From Anarhynchus alexandrinus (taxonomy: Eukaryota > Chordata > Aves > Charadriiformes > Charadriidae), in NCBI GenBank assembly GCA_008711295.1, contig VUYV01000015.1:1445054-1509053 (forward strand): a stretch of 64,000 nucleotides of DNA, written 5' to 3'. Positions 10,251 through 23,764 of this stretch are shown piece by piece. Every line of letters starts with the position of its first letter. Position 1 is the stretch's first letter. The notes below the pieces were generated by a model, which worked only from the letters and a program-made list of their open reading frames with translations, was not told the origin of the DNA and ran no database searches. Both the position numbers and the translations under genes were made by a program.

Positions 10251-13200
10251 ATATACATTGGTAAGATACACCCTACCCCCCCACCCCCCCAAAAAAAAGC
10301 TTTCTTCTCTAGGTTAAACTACTTGACATAGTCAAATCTGTAGTCCTTCAGGCAAACTGAAGGCCATATGTTCTTACATGCCTGTGAGAAGGAGGTGGGT
10401 TAAGGATTGAATTTAGTAGGGGTGGTGGTAACAGTAGTTCATGACTCTGGAGAGGTGGGTGGGTTTGGGATACGTGTTTAGAGAAAGTACTGTGAAAATG
10501 TACTAAGATGCATATTTAAAATCCAAATAATTTCTGTGCTTGCAAATAAGGAGTAGTTGTCTGTCTTGGCTTTAGCTGAACTGAAGACTATAATTGAGCA
10601 GTTCTGTGAGGGAAGAAACAGGTTAAACATTTGATACTCTTGATAGTGATAAAATTGCCCAAGTCCTATATTATGCTCTGTCTAGGAATTGTGTGGGTTG
10701 TAAATGGTGGTTTCATGTACATAAGGCGTTTAGGAGAGGTTAGGCTGAGTTCTTATTGTACTTCTGTATGTTGAGGAATTCATCTTATGAAGCTTTATGC
10801 ATCAAAATTTATTTTTTAAAGTACTTTTTAATGAGAATAAAGCCAAAACTTTGCAGAATTACATGAGTCCTAGTAAATTAGAAGTTAACTGGTTCAGCCT
10901 ATTTTTTCCTGTTCTTGCAAATCCAGCTCTTTCCCCCCAAGTTCCCAGGACCCCCAACAACTGTAAACAAAGGTTAAAATAAAGTTAGATGGTTAAAATT
11001 ACTTCATAGTTAGGGATATTGAATCTGAGAAGTGCTGGGATGGCTCTTTTAGTACAGTCCTCTGAAGTGAAACATCAGTGAGATTTAGTTTCTGCTAGGA
11101 AACCTACCTCAAATATTTATATGACTTATCTCCCTTGCTGATTCTGTTGATTGCTAGGGAGTGCTTTTGAGTACTGCAGTCATGGGAGAGAAGGCGCAAA
11201 AATGTGTAACTTTTGTATTTTTTCTCAATAAACAAATCCATTAAAATAACAGAAGGCATCCTAACCATTTCACTAGTTATGAAATGACTGACCTATTATA
11301 AAATATGAGGGCAAGAAATGACAGAACCATCCCTTTTCAGTTGATTTTAATATCTAAGCAAAAACTGAGCACAAAACCATGTTGAATGACACATCTTGCC
11401 TTTCAGGCCAGAACAAGCAGGTTTTGAACATTAAGTCAGATTGTGGTAGGTAAAACCTCTTCTACCTAACAAAACATAAGTAGCTCTTTGGGGTTGGAGC
11501 TCAATGTAGGAGAGAACAAATGGAAGAGTTTAGCAACTGGAGTCGGCATCGTTTTCCTCACCAGGACTTTGTTAAGGAGTGGTGGGTGGCCAGGAACTGG
11601 TTTTATGGTTGTAGGTCCCCTTTATTGACAGACCCTGATTGAAAAGCTGACATGCAATTCTTGTTCCCTTTCCAGTTGCTCTACACTATTGGAGAAAAGT
11701 TAGAATAATTTGTTAGCTTGTTCTTTTGATGGTACGCTCTCTTTGTAACTCAACAGACAGGTCTTAATGCAGTATGTAGAGGGAGAGGGACAGAATGAGT
11801 TGCCTGAGGAGGAGCAGGAGGAGGATGTGGGTTGGGGGTAGTTACAAGACAGGTTTGGGGTGGGGGGAAGAGTTTGGTGTTCTTGATCTGATATGATGGG
11901 TTGCTACTTTGATTTGTTTGTTCAAATTATCCAGAGTCTGGCTCATAGCAGCAGAAATCAAGTCACTAATGTTGGAGAACCCTAGGTGTGTCTTTACAAA
12001 CAAATAAACAAAATTCCTGCTTTGATGAACTGCACTGAAAGTGAGTAATGAAATAACACTGGGAACAATGGGCCCTAGTGGAATAGTTGGGGATGAGGAA
12101 AGGGTTTCTGGTCTCCGCATCCCTTTTGGCTGTTAAATCTGCATGGTGAATTATTTGACACTGCAACTGTGTTTCAATTGTTTGAACTCCTGTTGCTCTG
12201 TTAGGGTGGAGCAGCTGGGGCTTCAGTAACACGAACTGGAAAGTTGCAAGATTGTTTTGTACCTTATTTCAGCTGGTATTCCTATAAATGCATTTTTGTT
12301 CTGCATTTATGGGTATGTATAGTGCAGGATTGATGAGTTGCCTTTTTTCCCAGAAGTTTGTGTATGAACAGACATGCTGTGAAATACCGTGAAAGTTTTT
12401 TTCTTTGTTCTTTTTTGAGGGCGAAATGTTGAAGGGAAGGGGGATAAGCTATCTCTTCTGGCACTCCAATGGTTGTGAAAGTTAGCTCTGTTTAGAGATT
12501 CACTTAGTCCTTCTGTTGAATAAGATGGGACTGTTACCACCTCTTTTATTTCCTGAAAAATCTCAGTTTTGGGCTTCTCAATTTCTCTGCCAGGTGAAGT
12601 GACTGCACATAAGCATAACTCAAACAATGTGCTAAACTTTGCTAAAATGTATATCTGAATACTTATTTTGCTGCAGTTAAAGCCTAAAACCATTCAGCTG
12701 AAGACAACACATTAGAGACTGAAAATAGAGTTTTACATTAGGTTGCTTTATCCAGACGTATGTTTCGGTATTATGACTCTATCACATTTTATACTAGTAT
12801 GATATTTATGGCTAGAGAGGTGTGGAGTGCTTCTTTCTTGAAATCCTCAAGACCAGCTTGGAAGAAGTGGTATGCTTAGCTCTTCCAGGACTTGTGAATT
12901 GGCCTTCCAAAGCAGTTCAGCCTCTGAGATGTATCAAAGCTTGTTGAAATACTGACCTACAGTATTTAGCCTCTACTACTCTTTTCCAGAAGTTGTATAT
13001 ATTTTTTAAAATGACCCAAATTTCTAGCTAAAACTAAAAAAAAAAAAAAAGTGGAAAGATGCCCTCAATTTACTTTTCTAAAAAGTGTATAAAATTAAGG
13101 TTTTTATTAAACTTTATACCAGTTTAAAAAAAAAAAGCTCCTCAAAAGCTCATCTTAAAAAAGATGCTGTCAGTATTTTCCAATTGTATTTAAATCCAAA

Positions 13201-16001
13201 TCATCACAGCTCCAAGAGTCTCAAGATTAACCCAAACATTGTCATATGCTCCTGGAACATAGGCTTTCAAGTCTTTTACAGGAATTGGGTATCTCACTAA
13301 AGCTCTGGAAGAGTTCAGTCAAAGAAATATTTGTTTACAGCATGATAATTTTAGATTGACATCGGTGTACTTCTAACTTTTAAACAACAACTTGCATTTC
13401 AGTCATGTTAAAATCTCTGCTGACAAGCAAGTTCCAGATAAGCATTTATTTATTTTTGGTTGCCTCTGAAGTAAAATTACAGCCTGTTGTGGATTCACAT
13501 TAGTGTGTAAAGTTGACTTTTTTTTTTTCTGACTCACCAGGTTCAATCCTAGGTTGGTTTTTTTTTCCTCACTTAATGTCTTTGAGTTCCTTGAGCTCTT
13601 TGTTTTATTCATTTTTAAAAATTTGATAGGAATTGTGGTAATTGAACAAAAGTTTTTGTTCTCAAATGTGCTTGTGTATTAGAATATTCATTAAAGTTGA
13701 ACTGATAGTCTCTGATATGGAAGGCCTTGCTCTTGGTGCTTTGTGTTGTGGGAATGTTTTGGGTTTTATTCATTGTGTATGTAACATTTGAGAACTTAGA
13801 ATGGTTTTCAGGGAAGTTATGTCTCTGGCTTTGGGAATGAGATAATCTGTTTAAACATGCTTTTTCCTTCCGTTTCTTCTTTCTCTGGCAAAAAAATCTG
13901 AAAAGAGGACAAAATGCTTTTCTTGTATATATTTGTAACTCTTCAAATGGACTTTTATGAATAAGTGGAAGTAAAAATTCTACTCCTTGAAGTTGCTGTT
14001 CTCAGCAGTTGCATATATAGTCATATATATGTTTAAATGCAGTGTATTGAGAGCTCTTTTATTCCATTCTATCAGTCTCTTGCATTTGATCCTGCAAAGA
14101 AATTCCTGTGATGTAATTTTGATCTCACAGTAACTTCCATGACAACAAATCTCATGGCGAGGTTCTTTTGGGATATCAGAGCTGAAGTCATGCTAACACC
14201 TCCTGCTGTAGAGTTTTACAGCATAGCAACAAGGTTGGTAAGTATCATTTTTCAAATTTTACATGTGGGAAAATGGACGGACCAAAAGGACAATGCCTAC
14301 TTAGATGAGGCTTATATGCTTTCAAAAGAACACCCCAAGCCCCTGCAGAACTGCAAGTTTCAGTGTCCTGAAGGTGAGACAGTGAGCAGTCTTATAGTAG
14401 TTTACTTTCTGTTGCTTGCTGCTTTGGGTAAATGCTGCCCTCTTAACTGTGCATGTTTTTTGGTTTTTTGTTCTTATCAGAGGAGACATGTAGAATGTCA
14501 GGTTGCATTTTTCCTTTTACAGTTTTTATTTGCACTGTATTGTAGTGAATCATGTTCTTACTGTTTTTCAAAAGCCATGTTTTGGGCAGTGTGCTCATTG
14601 AACTTGAAAAACAGTGTTCATGTGTTAAATTGAGAACACATTTAAGGCATCATACTGTTCTGCATTTTAAACTTGCCTACCATTGGTTTCTCTGTTTATT
14701 GTGTCATCTTGGCTTTTACAGCAAGCGTGCTTAACAGTTCCCTGTTGTGCTAGAATTTTTAAATAACATTCCCTAAATGGCTGAAAATTATTAGTGATTA
14801 AAAAGCTGTTACTTAAGTTTGTAAATGCAATTTTAAAAACTTTTAATACTTTATCTTGGTTATCCCTGCTCATCCTTTGCCTGACTTCTGTGTACATACA
14901 GCCTTTTGGGTTGCTTGGGGAAAATTGATGTTTATAACACGCCTTCCGCTGAAATGGTTTTAAGGATTGTCATTGCCAAACCATTTGTTCAGTGACATTT
15001 TTATAGGTGCAGTATGATCTCTAAAGCTGATGCCTGTAATGTTCTAATGCTGTTGCTAAAACTGAACACCGCAGTTAGCAAAATGTGTATGCTAGGTGCA
15101 GTCTCAGAATTCACATGTGTACTGAGGGTGACATGCTGCAATTAATACAAATAAGCTAACTGTTTCAGAAACTAAGACATGAAGGGTGCAAGTCCCTTTT
15201 CTTTCAAAAGTGAGTAAATTAATCTTGCAGCAGAGTGCTTGGTCTTTTAGACTAACAATAAAATAGACAGGTGACTAATATCTTCTTGGGATGTTTTAAA
15301 AAACAGGTTTTGTACTTAGGCATTTTAATATTGCCTTGCACAGTGTATAAACCCAGCATACCTCTGTGGAATCAGGGGCTGTTAGGTTAGTACAGCGTAG
15401 TAATGAATAACTCAGCAGAATACAGCAGTATGTTTAAAAGGGAATGTAAGCTTTAAGAAAATAAGTGAATAAATTTCTGTGAGGAGGAATTTCTTAATGG
15501 TCTATCAATAGGAAGGAAGTTTTGAAGAAAAACTTCATATGCTTATTCAGATTTCACCGACTTAAAAAAAAAAAAAGATTCTTTGCACTTGACTTCAATT
15601 TTATTATAAGCTGGTCTGGCTTAGAAGGAAATGGAGGAGAGTGAGAACCTCCTTCTGAAGGCAGAAAAAGTGTGGCAGCCAAACAACATTAAAGTCCAGA
15701 CTTGCAGAAAAAGGTAAAGATGGGGAGGCTGGAATGGTGGCTGTGGGTTTTAGAAGAAGCCTGTGGATGGTTCTCCTCCACTTATGCTGGAGAGAAAATA
15801 AATGCTAAATTAAGTGAGATAAAACTTTGGGCAATTTGATATCACATGTGAGCAGCTTGTCTCTTGGGTATCTTCTTTAAAAAGGTTAAGAAACTAACTA
15901 AGAAGTGGGAGATGAATTTCATTTTGCTTTTTTGATATTAAACACATAAGAAGAGCCTGGAGGACTTTATTCCTGCTTTTAGTTTTGAGTTCTGTGGGGA
16001 T

Positions 16002-16750
16002 TGTCGTGGTTTGGGCTGGACTGCCCACTGAATGAAAGACAGGTGCTCTCTTGAATCTGTCTCCCTTCTGTCTCTCAGAGAAGGGAGAGAAGAACGAGAG
16101 AGACACTTATGAATTGAAAGAGAAACTAACCTAATTTAATGAAAATTAATAATAAAAAGAAAATATAACAATATCAAAAAGGAAAATAATGAAATAGATA
16201 CAATATATACAAAACCGGTAGCGATGATCACGTCGCCAGAAGGGACTGGGGAAGTCCCAGACTGGACTTGGCAACGGACTGGAGCTTAATTCTGGATCTA
16301 GATTCAGGAGTGTACAGATCGGGATCAAAGGCAGAGAACAGAGTCGTCCTCAGGCGTTGGCCACTGAAGAAAGAGGCTGACCCCTTTGATCCCTCAGCTT
16401 TTATACTGAGCATGAGGCAGATGGGATGGAATACCCTGTTGGTCAGTTTTGTGTCACCTGTCCTGCCTGCTCCTCCCACAGGTGTGACCCCTTTATGCTC
16501 TTCTTCTTCTGACCCTCCAACTTGGTACATAACAAAGTTAGCTGGCCTTGGGTACTATGGCAACAAGTGTAAGCAAGAGCCTCTCTTCCTACAATGCCTT
16601 GGCATCAACTATAAACATCAGATGTTATTACTCAGGTAGCAGACACTGTTTGAAGAATTTGCTGTTAATTTCAGAGAGTTAGAAGAGGCTTAACTGAAAA
16701 GTAAAATCACTGAAATGAAAATTGGTTCTGTTTTACCTCAAACCAGGACA
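16002..16750 (-). mobile_element. Solo LTR of an avian endogenous retrovirus, 749 bp
   Basis: It starts TGTCGTGGTTTGGGCTGG and ends CTCAAACCAGGACA on the + strand. Read on the minus strand it has a TATA box (TATAAAAG, + strand 16398-16405) in the expected place, upstream of GC-richer sequence. Both ends align with the deleted LTR at 2251-2504, and the middle shares the GAGCATG..TGGTATGGAATA-type stretch with the LTR at 48443. No matching 5-bp TSD is visible (GGGAT left, GAACA right). No internal viral genes are present. Confidence 0.82.
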
Positions 16751-16759
16751 GAACAGGTT

Positions 16760-16787
16760 TTGTTGTAAATAAATTGTTGTAAATAAA
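16760..16787 (+). repeat. Two-copy 14-bp tandem repeat
   Basis: TTGTTGTAAATAAA occurs twice back to back, immediately after the LTR end. It is perfect, so it is probably a recent slippage product. Confidence 0.9.
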
Positions 16788-17229
16788 CTCTTTATTTACC
16801 TGCTCTTTTCTAGTGTGTTGTATGTTTGAAGTTTGTAAAGATTGTTAATCCTTCATCTCTTCGGATGGTTTGGTATCGTTTTGGTGTAGATCAGATAAAC
16901 ATGACCTTGTGTAAACTTCTAGAATGATGGAACAAGAGTAAGTGAATCTACATGTGACACCAAGTTGAGAAGTTGTGATCATGAGGAAAATAATGCTCAA
17001 AATCAAATGGGAAAGCTTGGGATAAAACCAAGTTTTCTGACTGAAGTAGGTCAAGATTAGGATTAGTATCAAAGGAAACTAATCAAACCCACTTTGTTTA
17101 AAGCTAGAGAAAATGCTAACAACAGTTGTGACTGTAGAAGGACCAATCCAGAGGTGGCAGACAAATACAAGTAATCTCAGTGCTATTTCTGTGGCTGCTT
17201 GTCTCTGAGCACCTCAGATGGTGAGCATC

Positions 17230-18695
17230 CATTATATCTGAGAAGTTGTGGCATTCTGGTGATATTCCCAGTGACTGAAAAAGGGGAAAAAGAATGCCTA
17301 TTTATAAAAAGGGAAAAAAGGAAGACCCAGGGAACTGCAGGCCAGTTAGTCTCACCTCTGTGCCTGGCAAGATCATACAGCAGATCCTCCTGGAAACTAT
17401 GCTAAGGCATGTGGAAAATAAGGATGTGATCAGTGACAGCCAGCATGGCTTCACTAAGGGAGAATTGTACCTGACAAATTTGGTGGCCTTCTGCAGCAGG
17501 GTTACAGTGTTGGTGGATAAAGGAAGAGTAACTGACATTATCTACCTGGACTTGTGCAAAGCATTTGACACTGTCCCACACGACATCCTTGTCTCTACAA
17601 TGGAGAGACTTGGATTTGACAGATGGAGCACTCGGTGGATAAGGAATTGGCTGGATGGTCACAGTCAAAGGGTTGTGGTCAATGTCTCGATGTTCAAATG
17701 GCAGCCAGTGATGAGTGGCGTTCCTCAGAGGTCGGTATTGGGACCGGCATTGTTTAACATCTTTGTTGGCGACATGGACAGTGGGATTGAATGCACCTTC
17801 AGCAAGTTTGCCAATGACACCAAGCTGCATGGTGTCATCCACACACTGGGGGGAAGGGATGCCATTCAGGGGGACCTTGACAGGCGTGAGAGGTAGGCCT
17901 GTGCGAACCTCATGAAGTTCAACAAGGCCAAGTGCAAGGTCCTGCATGTGGGTTGGTGCAACCCCAAGCACAAATCCAGGCTAGGCGGAGAATGGATTGA
18001 GAGCAGCTCTGAGGAGAAGGACTTGGGGGTGTTGGTGGATGAGAAGCTCAACATGAGCTGGCAATGTGCACTTGCAGCCCAGAAGGACAACCATGTCCTG
18101 GGCTACATTAAAAGAAGCATGGCCAGCAGGTTGAGGGAGGTGATTTTCCTGCTCTACTCTGCTCTGGTGAGACCCCACCTGGAATACTGTGTTCACCTCT
18201 AGAGACCCCAACATACGAAGGACATGGACCTGTTGGAGTGAATCCAGAGGAGGGCCACAAAGATGATCAGAGGGCTGGAGCACCTCTGCTATGAAGACAG
18301 GCTGAGAGAGTTGGGGTTGTTCAGCCTGGAGAAGAGAAGGATCCAGGGAGACCTTCTAGCAGCCTTCCAATACTTAAAGGGGGCCTGCAGGAAAGTTCTG
18401 GGGGGGACTCTTTACCAGGGAGTGTAGTGATAGGACGAGGGGTAACAGTTTTAAACTGGAAGAGGGTAGATTTACATTAGATATGAGGAAGAAGTTCTTT
18501 ACTGTCAGGGTGGTGAGGCATGGGAACAGGTTGCCCAGGGAAGTTGTGGATGCCCCATCCCTGGAGATGTTCAAGGCCGGGCTGGATGGGGCTTTGAGTG
18601 ATGTGGTCTAGTGGGGGGTTTCCCTGTCCATGGCAGGGGGGTTGGAACTAGGTGATCTTTAAGTTACCTTCCAACCCAAACCATTCTATGATTTT
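17230..18695 (+). mobile_element. CR1 LINE, 5'-truncated, with RT and 3' UTR
   Basis: The + strand shows the CR1 ORF2 reverse transcriptase ([66 protein letters not shown]), followed by the thumb region ([14 protein letters not shown].., [12 protein letters not shown]), the 3' UTR (..GAGGCATGGGAACAGGTTGCCCAGG..) and the terminal CCAACCCAAACCATTCTATGATT. In-frame stops lie at 17894 (TAG where W is usual), 18200 and 18238 (TGA, probably from CGA). The catalytic FADD motif reads FAND. It is therefore dead. It inserted in the sense orientation of UBAP2. Confidence 0.95.
17294..18340 (+). pseudogene. Decayed CR1 ORF2 reverse transcriptase
   Basis: A single frame can be followed from MPIYKKGKK at 17294 through three premature stops (17894, 18200, 18238) to [18 protein letters not shown]. 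Loss of one catalytic Asp (FADD to FAND near 17815) would inactivate the polymerase even without the stops. The stop pattern (CGA to TGA, TGG to TAG) is typical of methyl-CpG decay and transitions in an old copy. Confidence 0.9.
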
Positions 18696-19468
18696 ACCTG
18701 ACAATAAGTTTGAAAAATTATTCAGCTTCTCATATTGTTTCACTTTGGAAAGCTAAACTGAATCAAATGGCCATGAGTTTTCATCAAGATTTTATTATGC
18801 ACAGTAAAAGCATAAGATGGTGAAGGAAGGAACCTTTAATGCTGCCTTAGAAACTATTGTTTTCCTCCTTTTGGAACTTTATATTCAGATTTGCATGTGT
18901 CACTGAAAAAATTAGGGTTTTGTTTTGGTGGATTCTCCTCTTGCCTAAGATGAACCTTCAGAAAAATCATCATCTGGGAGAAGATTATAGAAAGATGTTC
19001 TAGAATATTTTGCTGTATTTAGAAGAGTTTATTTCAGTAAGACTCCTGTTTTTCTTTGGTTTTCTGAATATATGAGCGTATCACAAGCAGTGACCTGTAC
19101 TGGTCGTCTTCCATCGGTATCTAGTTAGTTCAAGGAGTAGGGCTCTGTACAGGTGCAGGAATGATACCTGAGCTCTTTGGTGTTGCTACCAAAACTGAGG
19201 CTAGAATAGTAAGTCTGGTATTGTGAGGTTTTTAGCACATTTTATAGATATGGCCTTACTGATTACTTACTGCATTTGGTTTTATATCACTTGTGGCTTG
19301 TAATTTAACCATTGCTTTTTGTTGTGAGTTTTGTAATGTGATCTGATGAGTGTTGCAAATCCCCCCCCCCCCCAAACTTTTTTTATGGTGGCATTTTCTG
19401 CTTTGTTCCTTGTTGCCAATTCTAGTGTGAATTAACTAGGTGCCCTTTTTTTTTTTTGATGCAGCTGA

Positions 19469-19774
19469 GTGTGTTTCTGCCAGTGTGAGAATGCCTCTGC
19501 TCTTGCTCGTCTATTTTTAGTCCTATTGCTTGTATCTGTTTCTATTCAAAGAATTCCTTTGGAAGCTGTTCCAGGAGAGTGTGGTTCGGCAACGCGGGAG
19601 GGAGCCGGAGGGAGCAGGGAGAGCACAAGCACTGAGTGTGTTCGTGATCTGGCAGTGAGATGTCTGACATTGAGTGCTGATTCCTGCATGCCACCTTGTT
19701 TACAAGAACCCTGCTCAAAGCCAGTTCCTCCTTTTGGGTATTGTCCTGGCTGCGTGGCTCCCAGCTTGTGTTAG
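19469..19774 (+). other. Unrecognised Cys-rich ORF (101 codons) in intron 1
   Basis: The ORF begins MCFCQCENASALARLFLVLL, has a hydrophobic stretch (ARLFLVLLLVSVSI, residues 13-26) like a signal or membrane segment, and has 12 Cys in 101 residues, nine of them after residue 37 (..ECVRDLAVRCL.., CMPPCLQEPC, YCPGC). A poly-T tract ending in GATGCAG (AG at 19463-19464) just upstream looks like a splice acceptor. Its GC content is above its surroundings near 19580-19620. I do not recognise the protein. An ORF this long can arise by chance, so I hold it only as a candidate. Confidence 0.15.
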
Positions 19775-22700
19775 CTATTTCTTTCTGTCATGGGGAGTAC
19801 TTGGGTTTTAACTTGAATCGTCTTAATGGGGTTTGTTTTGCTGTGTAAACAGCATTTAATTTTAGGGGCTGTTTAGATATGGGGTGTTGCATCAGAGTGA
19901 ATACTTGAAATATGCATTTCTACAGTTTAATACCCAAAGCTCACAATTCCCAGTACTTGTCTTTTTTTCCTGCCTATTTTTTTTTTGTTCTGGTACCAGT
20001 TTAATCTGCATTAGGTCTACTAGCAAGTTTTTTAAAAAGTTTTTTTTTATTTAACTGCTTTTTTCTTTTCCCTTTTTGCTGTTGCATGAATTCATCATCT
20101 TGTGGGTACAGCTAGCTGTTAGTTGTAATGATAATGATTGATAGGGGGCTTACCCACTGAAAGGGTTTGTTTTTTTTTTTTTAAACTGTTGTGTCTTACA
20201 GTTGGTACTATTAACAAACTGCAAGCCTGAAATGTCCTTGGCGTATGCTTGTAGCTCGCATTGTATGTACTGACAGAGCCCAAGCTTAAATTGTTTCGAA
20301 AGTGTCCTGCTGACACTGTCAATACAGGTGTGGGCAATAATGGTTTTGAGAGAAGTCAGTCACAGTTAATAGAGGAAGGTTGTAAGTCCTGTGCAGGTTT
20401 AGTGGGGTACTTCATGTTTATCTGAGATGCTTTGTCTACTTAAATATTTTTTTTTCCTTGTAGTATTGAAAGCTTAACCAGAGCGTGACCTGAGATTATA
20501 TGTCCTTCTGTGTATTCTTTGAAGAGAACATCTATAACCTGCTCAATTCATACTCTGCAGTTGTTTCCTCACCTATATATATGTATGTGTGTGTGCATGC
20601 CCTGAGCTCACCCGGGCTTCTAGCTGACCCTGGAATTCATCTCGGATAGACTGGAAGGCTGTACAAATTATTACAGTCTGCAGAGGCTTTGCCTTGTGAC
20701 TTTTTTTTTTTGGTGGAGGGAGCCATCTGAAGAACCTCCAAGTCACCCAGCCCTGTGTTCTCAGACGAGTTTGTCTGGATTTCCTCCTTTCATGCTCAGA
20801 GGGGCTGCTGTGAGTTTTAATGAGCTGGCAGAGGGAGCAAGCCTTCTCAAGGTGGGGCTGTTGATAGGGAAAGGGTGGATGTTTAAGGGTATTAGTCCTG
20901 TGAAAGTGAAATTCAAAGGTGACCAGCAAAAGCATTGAATATTTTGTTGTGTGTACAGAATCATTAAAGATTGCTTTTGGTGGTTGAATTACTTTAGGGT
21001 AGTTTGAGTCTCTAGTTTAATGCCCGAAACTGAATGTATATAGATAGTTTTGTGGCTGGGGGAAAGGACTGTATTCTAGATTACCATAAAATGTGTTAGT
21101 CAGACTGTCCTAATTTTGGTTGATTATAGCCTCCGCTTGTTTGGATAGAAGCACCTATAAATTTTTATTAGTGTATTCTTCACTGCTAACTGAATGCTAA
21201 CAGATATCCAAGAGGCTGGGCATTAGGGAGTGTTCCTCAGTAAAGGTGATAGTAGTCTCTATTTTCCCACTGGTGATCAAAAGAATATATATGCCATAAG
21301 ATAGTGATATATTCAAGGTCAGTCTGCTGGCGGGGTCCCTTCCTGGGAGTTTTTTATTTTTAAAAATGCCTACAAGGTATTTTTTAATGTTTGGTTTTTG
21401 TTGTTGTTGCATGCAGAGGGCCTGACCAGGATCAAGTCTTGCTATACTGGATCCCAGGAAAACAAAATGTGAAACCTCACATTTTACCGATGTTATAATG
21501 GTGCATGGCTGCTGAATTGCAAGTTCCCCTTTTCCTCATGAACTTGATCCCTATCCCTTGTGTCAGATTCAGCAGTTGTATAGCCAAATAGTTTTCCACT
21601 GGATAAGCTTATTCAACTGACTCACTGTTTTGTTTTAGAGGGTTCAGTTTGCTCTTGGGTCAGCTCACTGAATCGACTCCCTGTGCAGCTGCACGATCGT
21701 TAGTCTGATTGAAGGGAAGCAGCAACATTATGTGGTTAAGGAGTAAGGGAGCAGGAATGCCATTTCTGGTGATGGTTTGCAGTTGTGTGGTATTAGATGT
21801 GAGCTGAAACTTGATTTTAATGGAGTAAACTGTTTTGGTTCTACCTGCACTATGGATTGAACTTTGAAAGACTATACGACCAGGTCCCAAACAGGAACTA
21901 AAACTCTAATCATGGGTTTTTTTGTCCCGAACTCTGCTCAGCCATTCTCCACTTGTGTGTGACTTCAGGAAGGCTGTGTTAGTTCTGGCTGCGGAGGGTA
22001 ATGATTTTCAACCCTGAAAAACCTGCTAGTTCTGTTTTTTCCTCAGCTGCAATAAACCTTTCATTTTGTGAAGTACTAGTTAGTGTTTTTTACAAGCCTC
22101 CTAGTTAATGCAGTGTATAATTCAGTCTGAGTATTTGTTGTAGGGGGTGACTAGGCTGCTGCTTTGTTGGAAGTTCTGAACACTGCAATGCCCTTTCACT
22201 GGATGCTCTTCAGGAAACCGTAGGAGGGAAAACAGTGAGGGCTTTACCTTTTCTGTTTTTCTTTGTTTATTGTTCCATTTTTTTTGAGTGGACAAACACA
22301 GAGAAACAGATATGAAGAGGAGATTTGCAATGCTGATGGCTCTTCACCACTGAATCTAGCAGTGATGGAATAAACAGCAAGTACACTGTGTATTGGCTTG
22401 GCTAGTATTATTTTTTAATCTCCTTAGGCTGGAAAACAAGAGAGCAGAGGACTTGCAAATGCAGGTGTTCCTTTCCTCCCATAGCAAGAGGAAGTAGTGC
22501 GTGCATGGCTGTGCAAGCACCAGGAACCACCTGTGAGCCATTGTGGTCACTGTATGCTTCCTAACCCGAGATACCGAGTCAGTTGACATTTTGGAACAGC
22601 ATACAGCGTAGGCAGTGATGGGAATACATTATCTCTTTTACTTTGGTAGCTTTTAGGGAGGGTTTGCATAAGAAAAGCCTTTTCTATGACAGAGGGCAAG

Positions 22701-23764
22701 AAATGAGGTCCTTCCATCAAAGACGACAGGAACATATATTTAATTTTTCCTTTAGGTCTTAGAATATCAGGACAGGCCAGAGCTTTAATTAAAATGTTCC
22801 TCAGCAGAGAAACATACCTCAAAAGTTGACTTGCTGTTGCCCCATCCTCACAGGTTCCTCATGATCCCTGCTTCTCAAAAATAATTCCTATGTGGACCAG
22901 TGCAGCCTCTTTTTTTTTTTCCTTTTTTTTTTGTCTAGGTCATGGCAACAACTGTGGTCTGGTCTGTGTTATGATCTAGTAAGGTCCTCTAGTTCTTATA
23001 GTCCTGAGACTGGTGCTTATGTAGGAAATAATGTGCAGTTAGTCTAACCGGGACTCTGTTACTTAAAGTTTTGTTACAGTCAATGGTAAGTGCTGGTAAC
23101 TAGTGCATCTTGCAGGTCCTTGTAAACATTTGGCTTATAATTAGTTAGGACAGGGAGCAGGACTTTATTCTTTTTGCATGTGGAAGTCCAGCTGGTTGCT
23201 ATCTAAAATGCCATTCTTCTTGGAGGAAGGCAGCAAAAGATGAGAATAGTGACTTTGTAGATATTGGTGTCTGAAACATAAGGTCAAGTCCTCTGAATCC
23301 TGTAGGACATTCACTGCTTTTTGATTGTCCGGAATCACCAGGAGTGTTTGTTGTCTTCTGACAGCAGCAGAGCTGGGTAGGTTTTACTAACTAGGTTTTT
23401 AGTAGTCTGAAAATTGCCTTGGTTGTGTGAAAGATAAAGCCCTAGGTGGAAGTCAGTTAGGCTTCTCCGATTTTAGTGTGATTGTCTGTCTTTTTTTTTT
23501 TTTTTTTTTTTAATACAAGTGAAAGTTGAATTTGGGGAAACTTAGATTACTCCTTCAGAAATTTCTGTATGAGTAAGGGCACTTGTTGCTTCTGAAGTTT
23601 TAAGAAATCATTTATAAAGAAATGATGAGGGCAGGTCTGCTGGATGTTTATTTGGTGTAGCTGGCAGATTTTGCTTAAAGTTAGGATAATCACTAGTATG
23701 TACTAAAATGTAAAGCACATCTGTTAGGCACAGACACTGGGATAATAGCAAAGATAGATATTGT

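Noticed and set aside
14139..14633. 164-codon + strand ORF, the longest gap-free one outside the CR1
   Set aside because: No recognisable domain. It spans low-complexity T-rich intron sequence, and its hydrophobic stretches come from T-rich codons.
17402..17971. 189-codon minus-strand ORF
   Set aside because: It is the antisense shadow of the CR1 reverse transcriptase.
20573..20935. 120-codon minus-strand ORF
   Set aside because: It ends in a TATATG/TGTG simple repeat (HTHT.. at the C-terminus) with no family resemblance. Judged chance.
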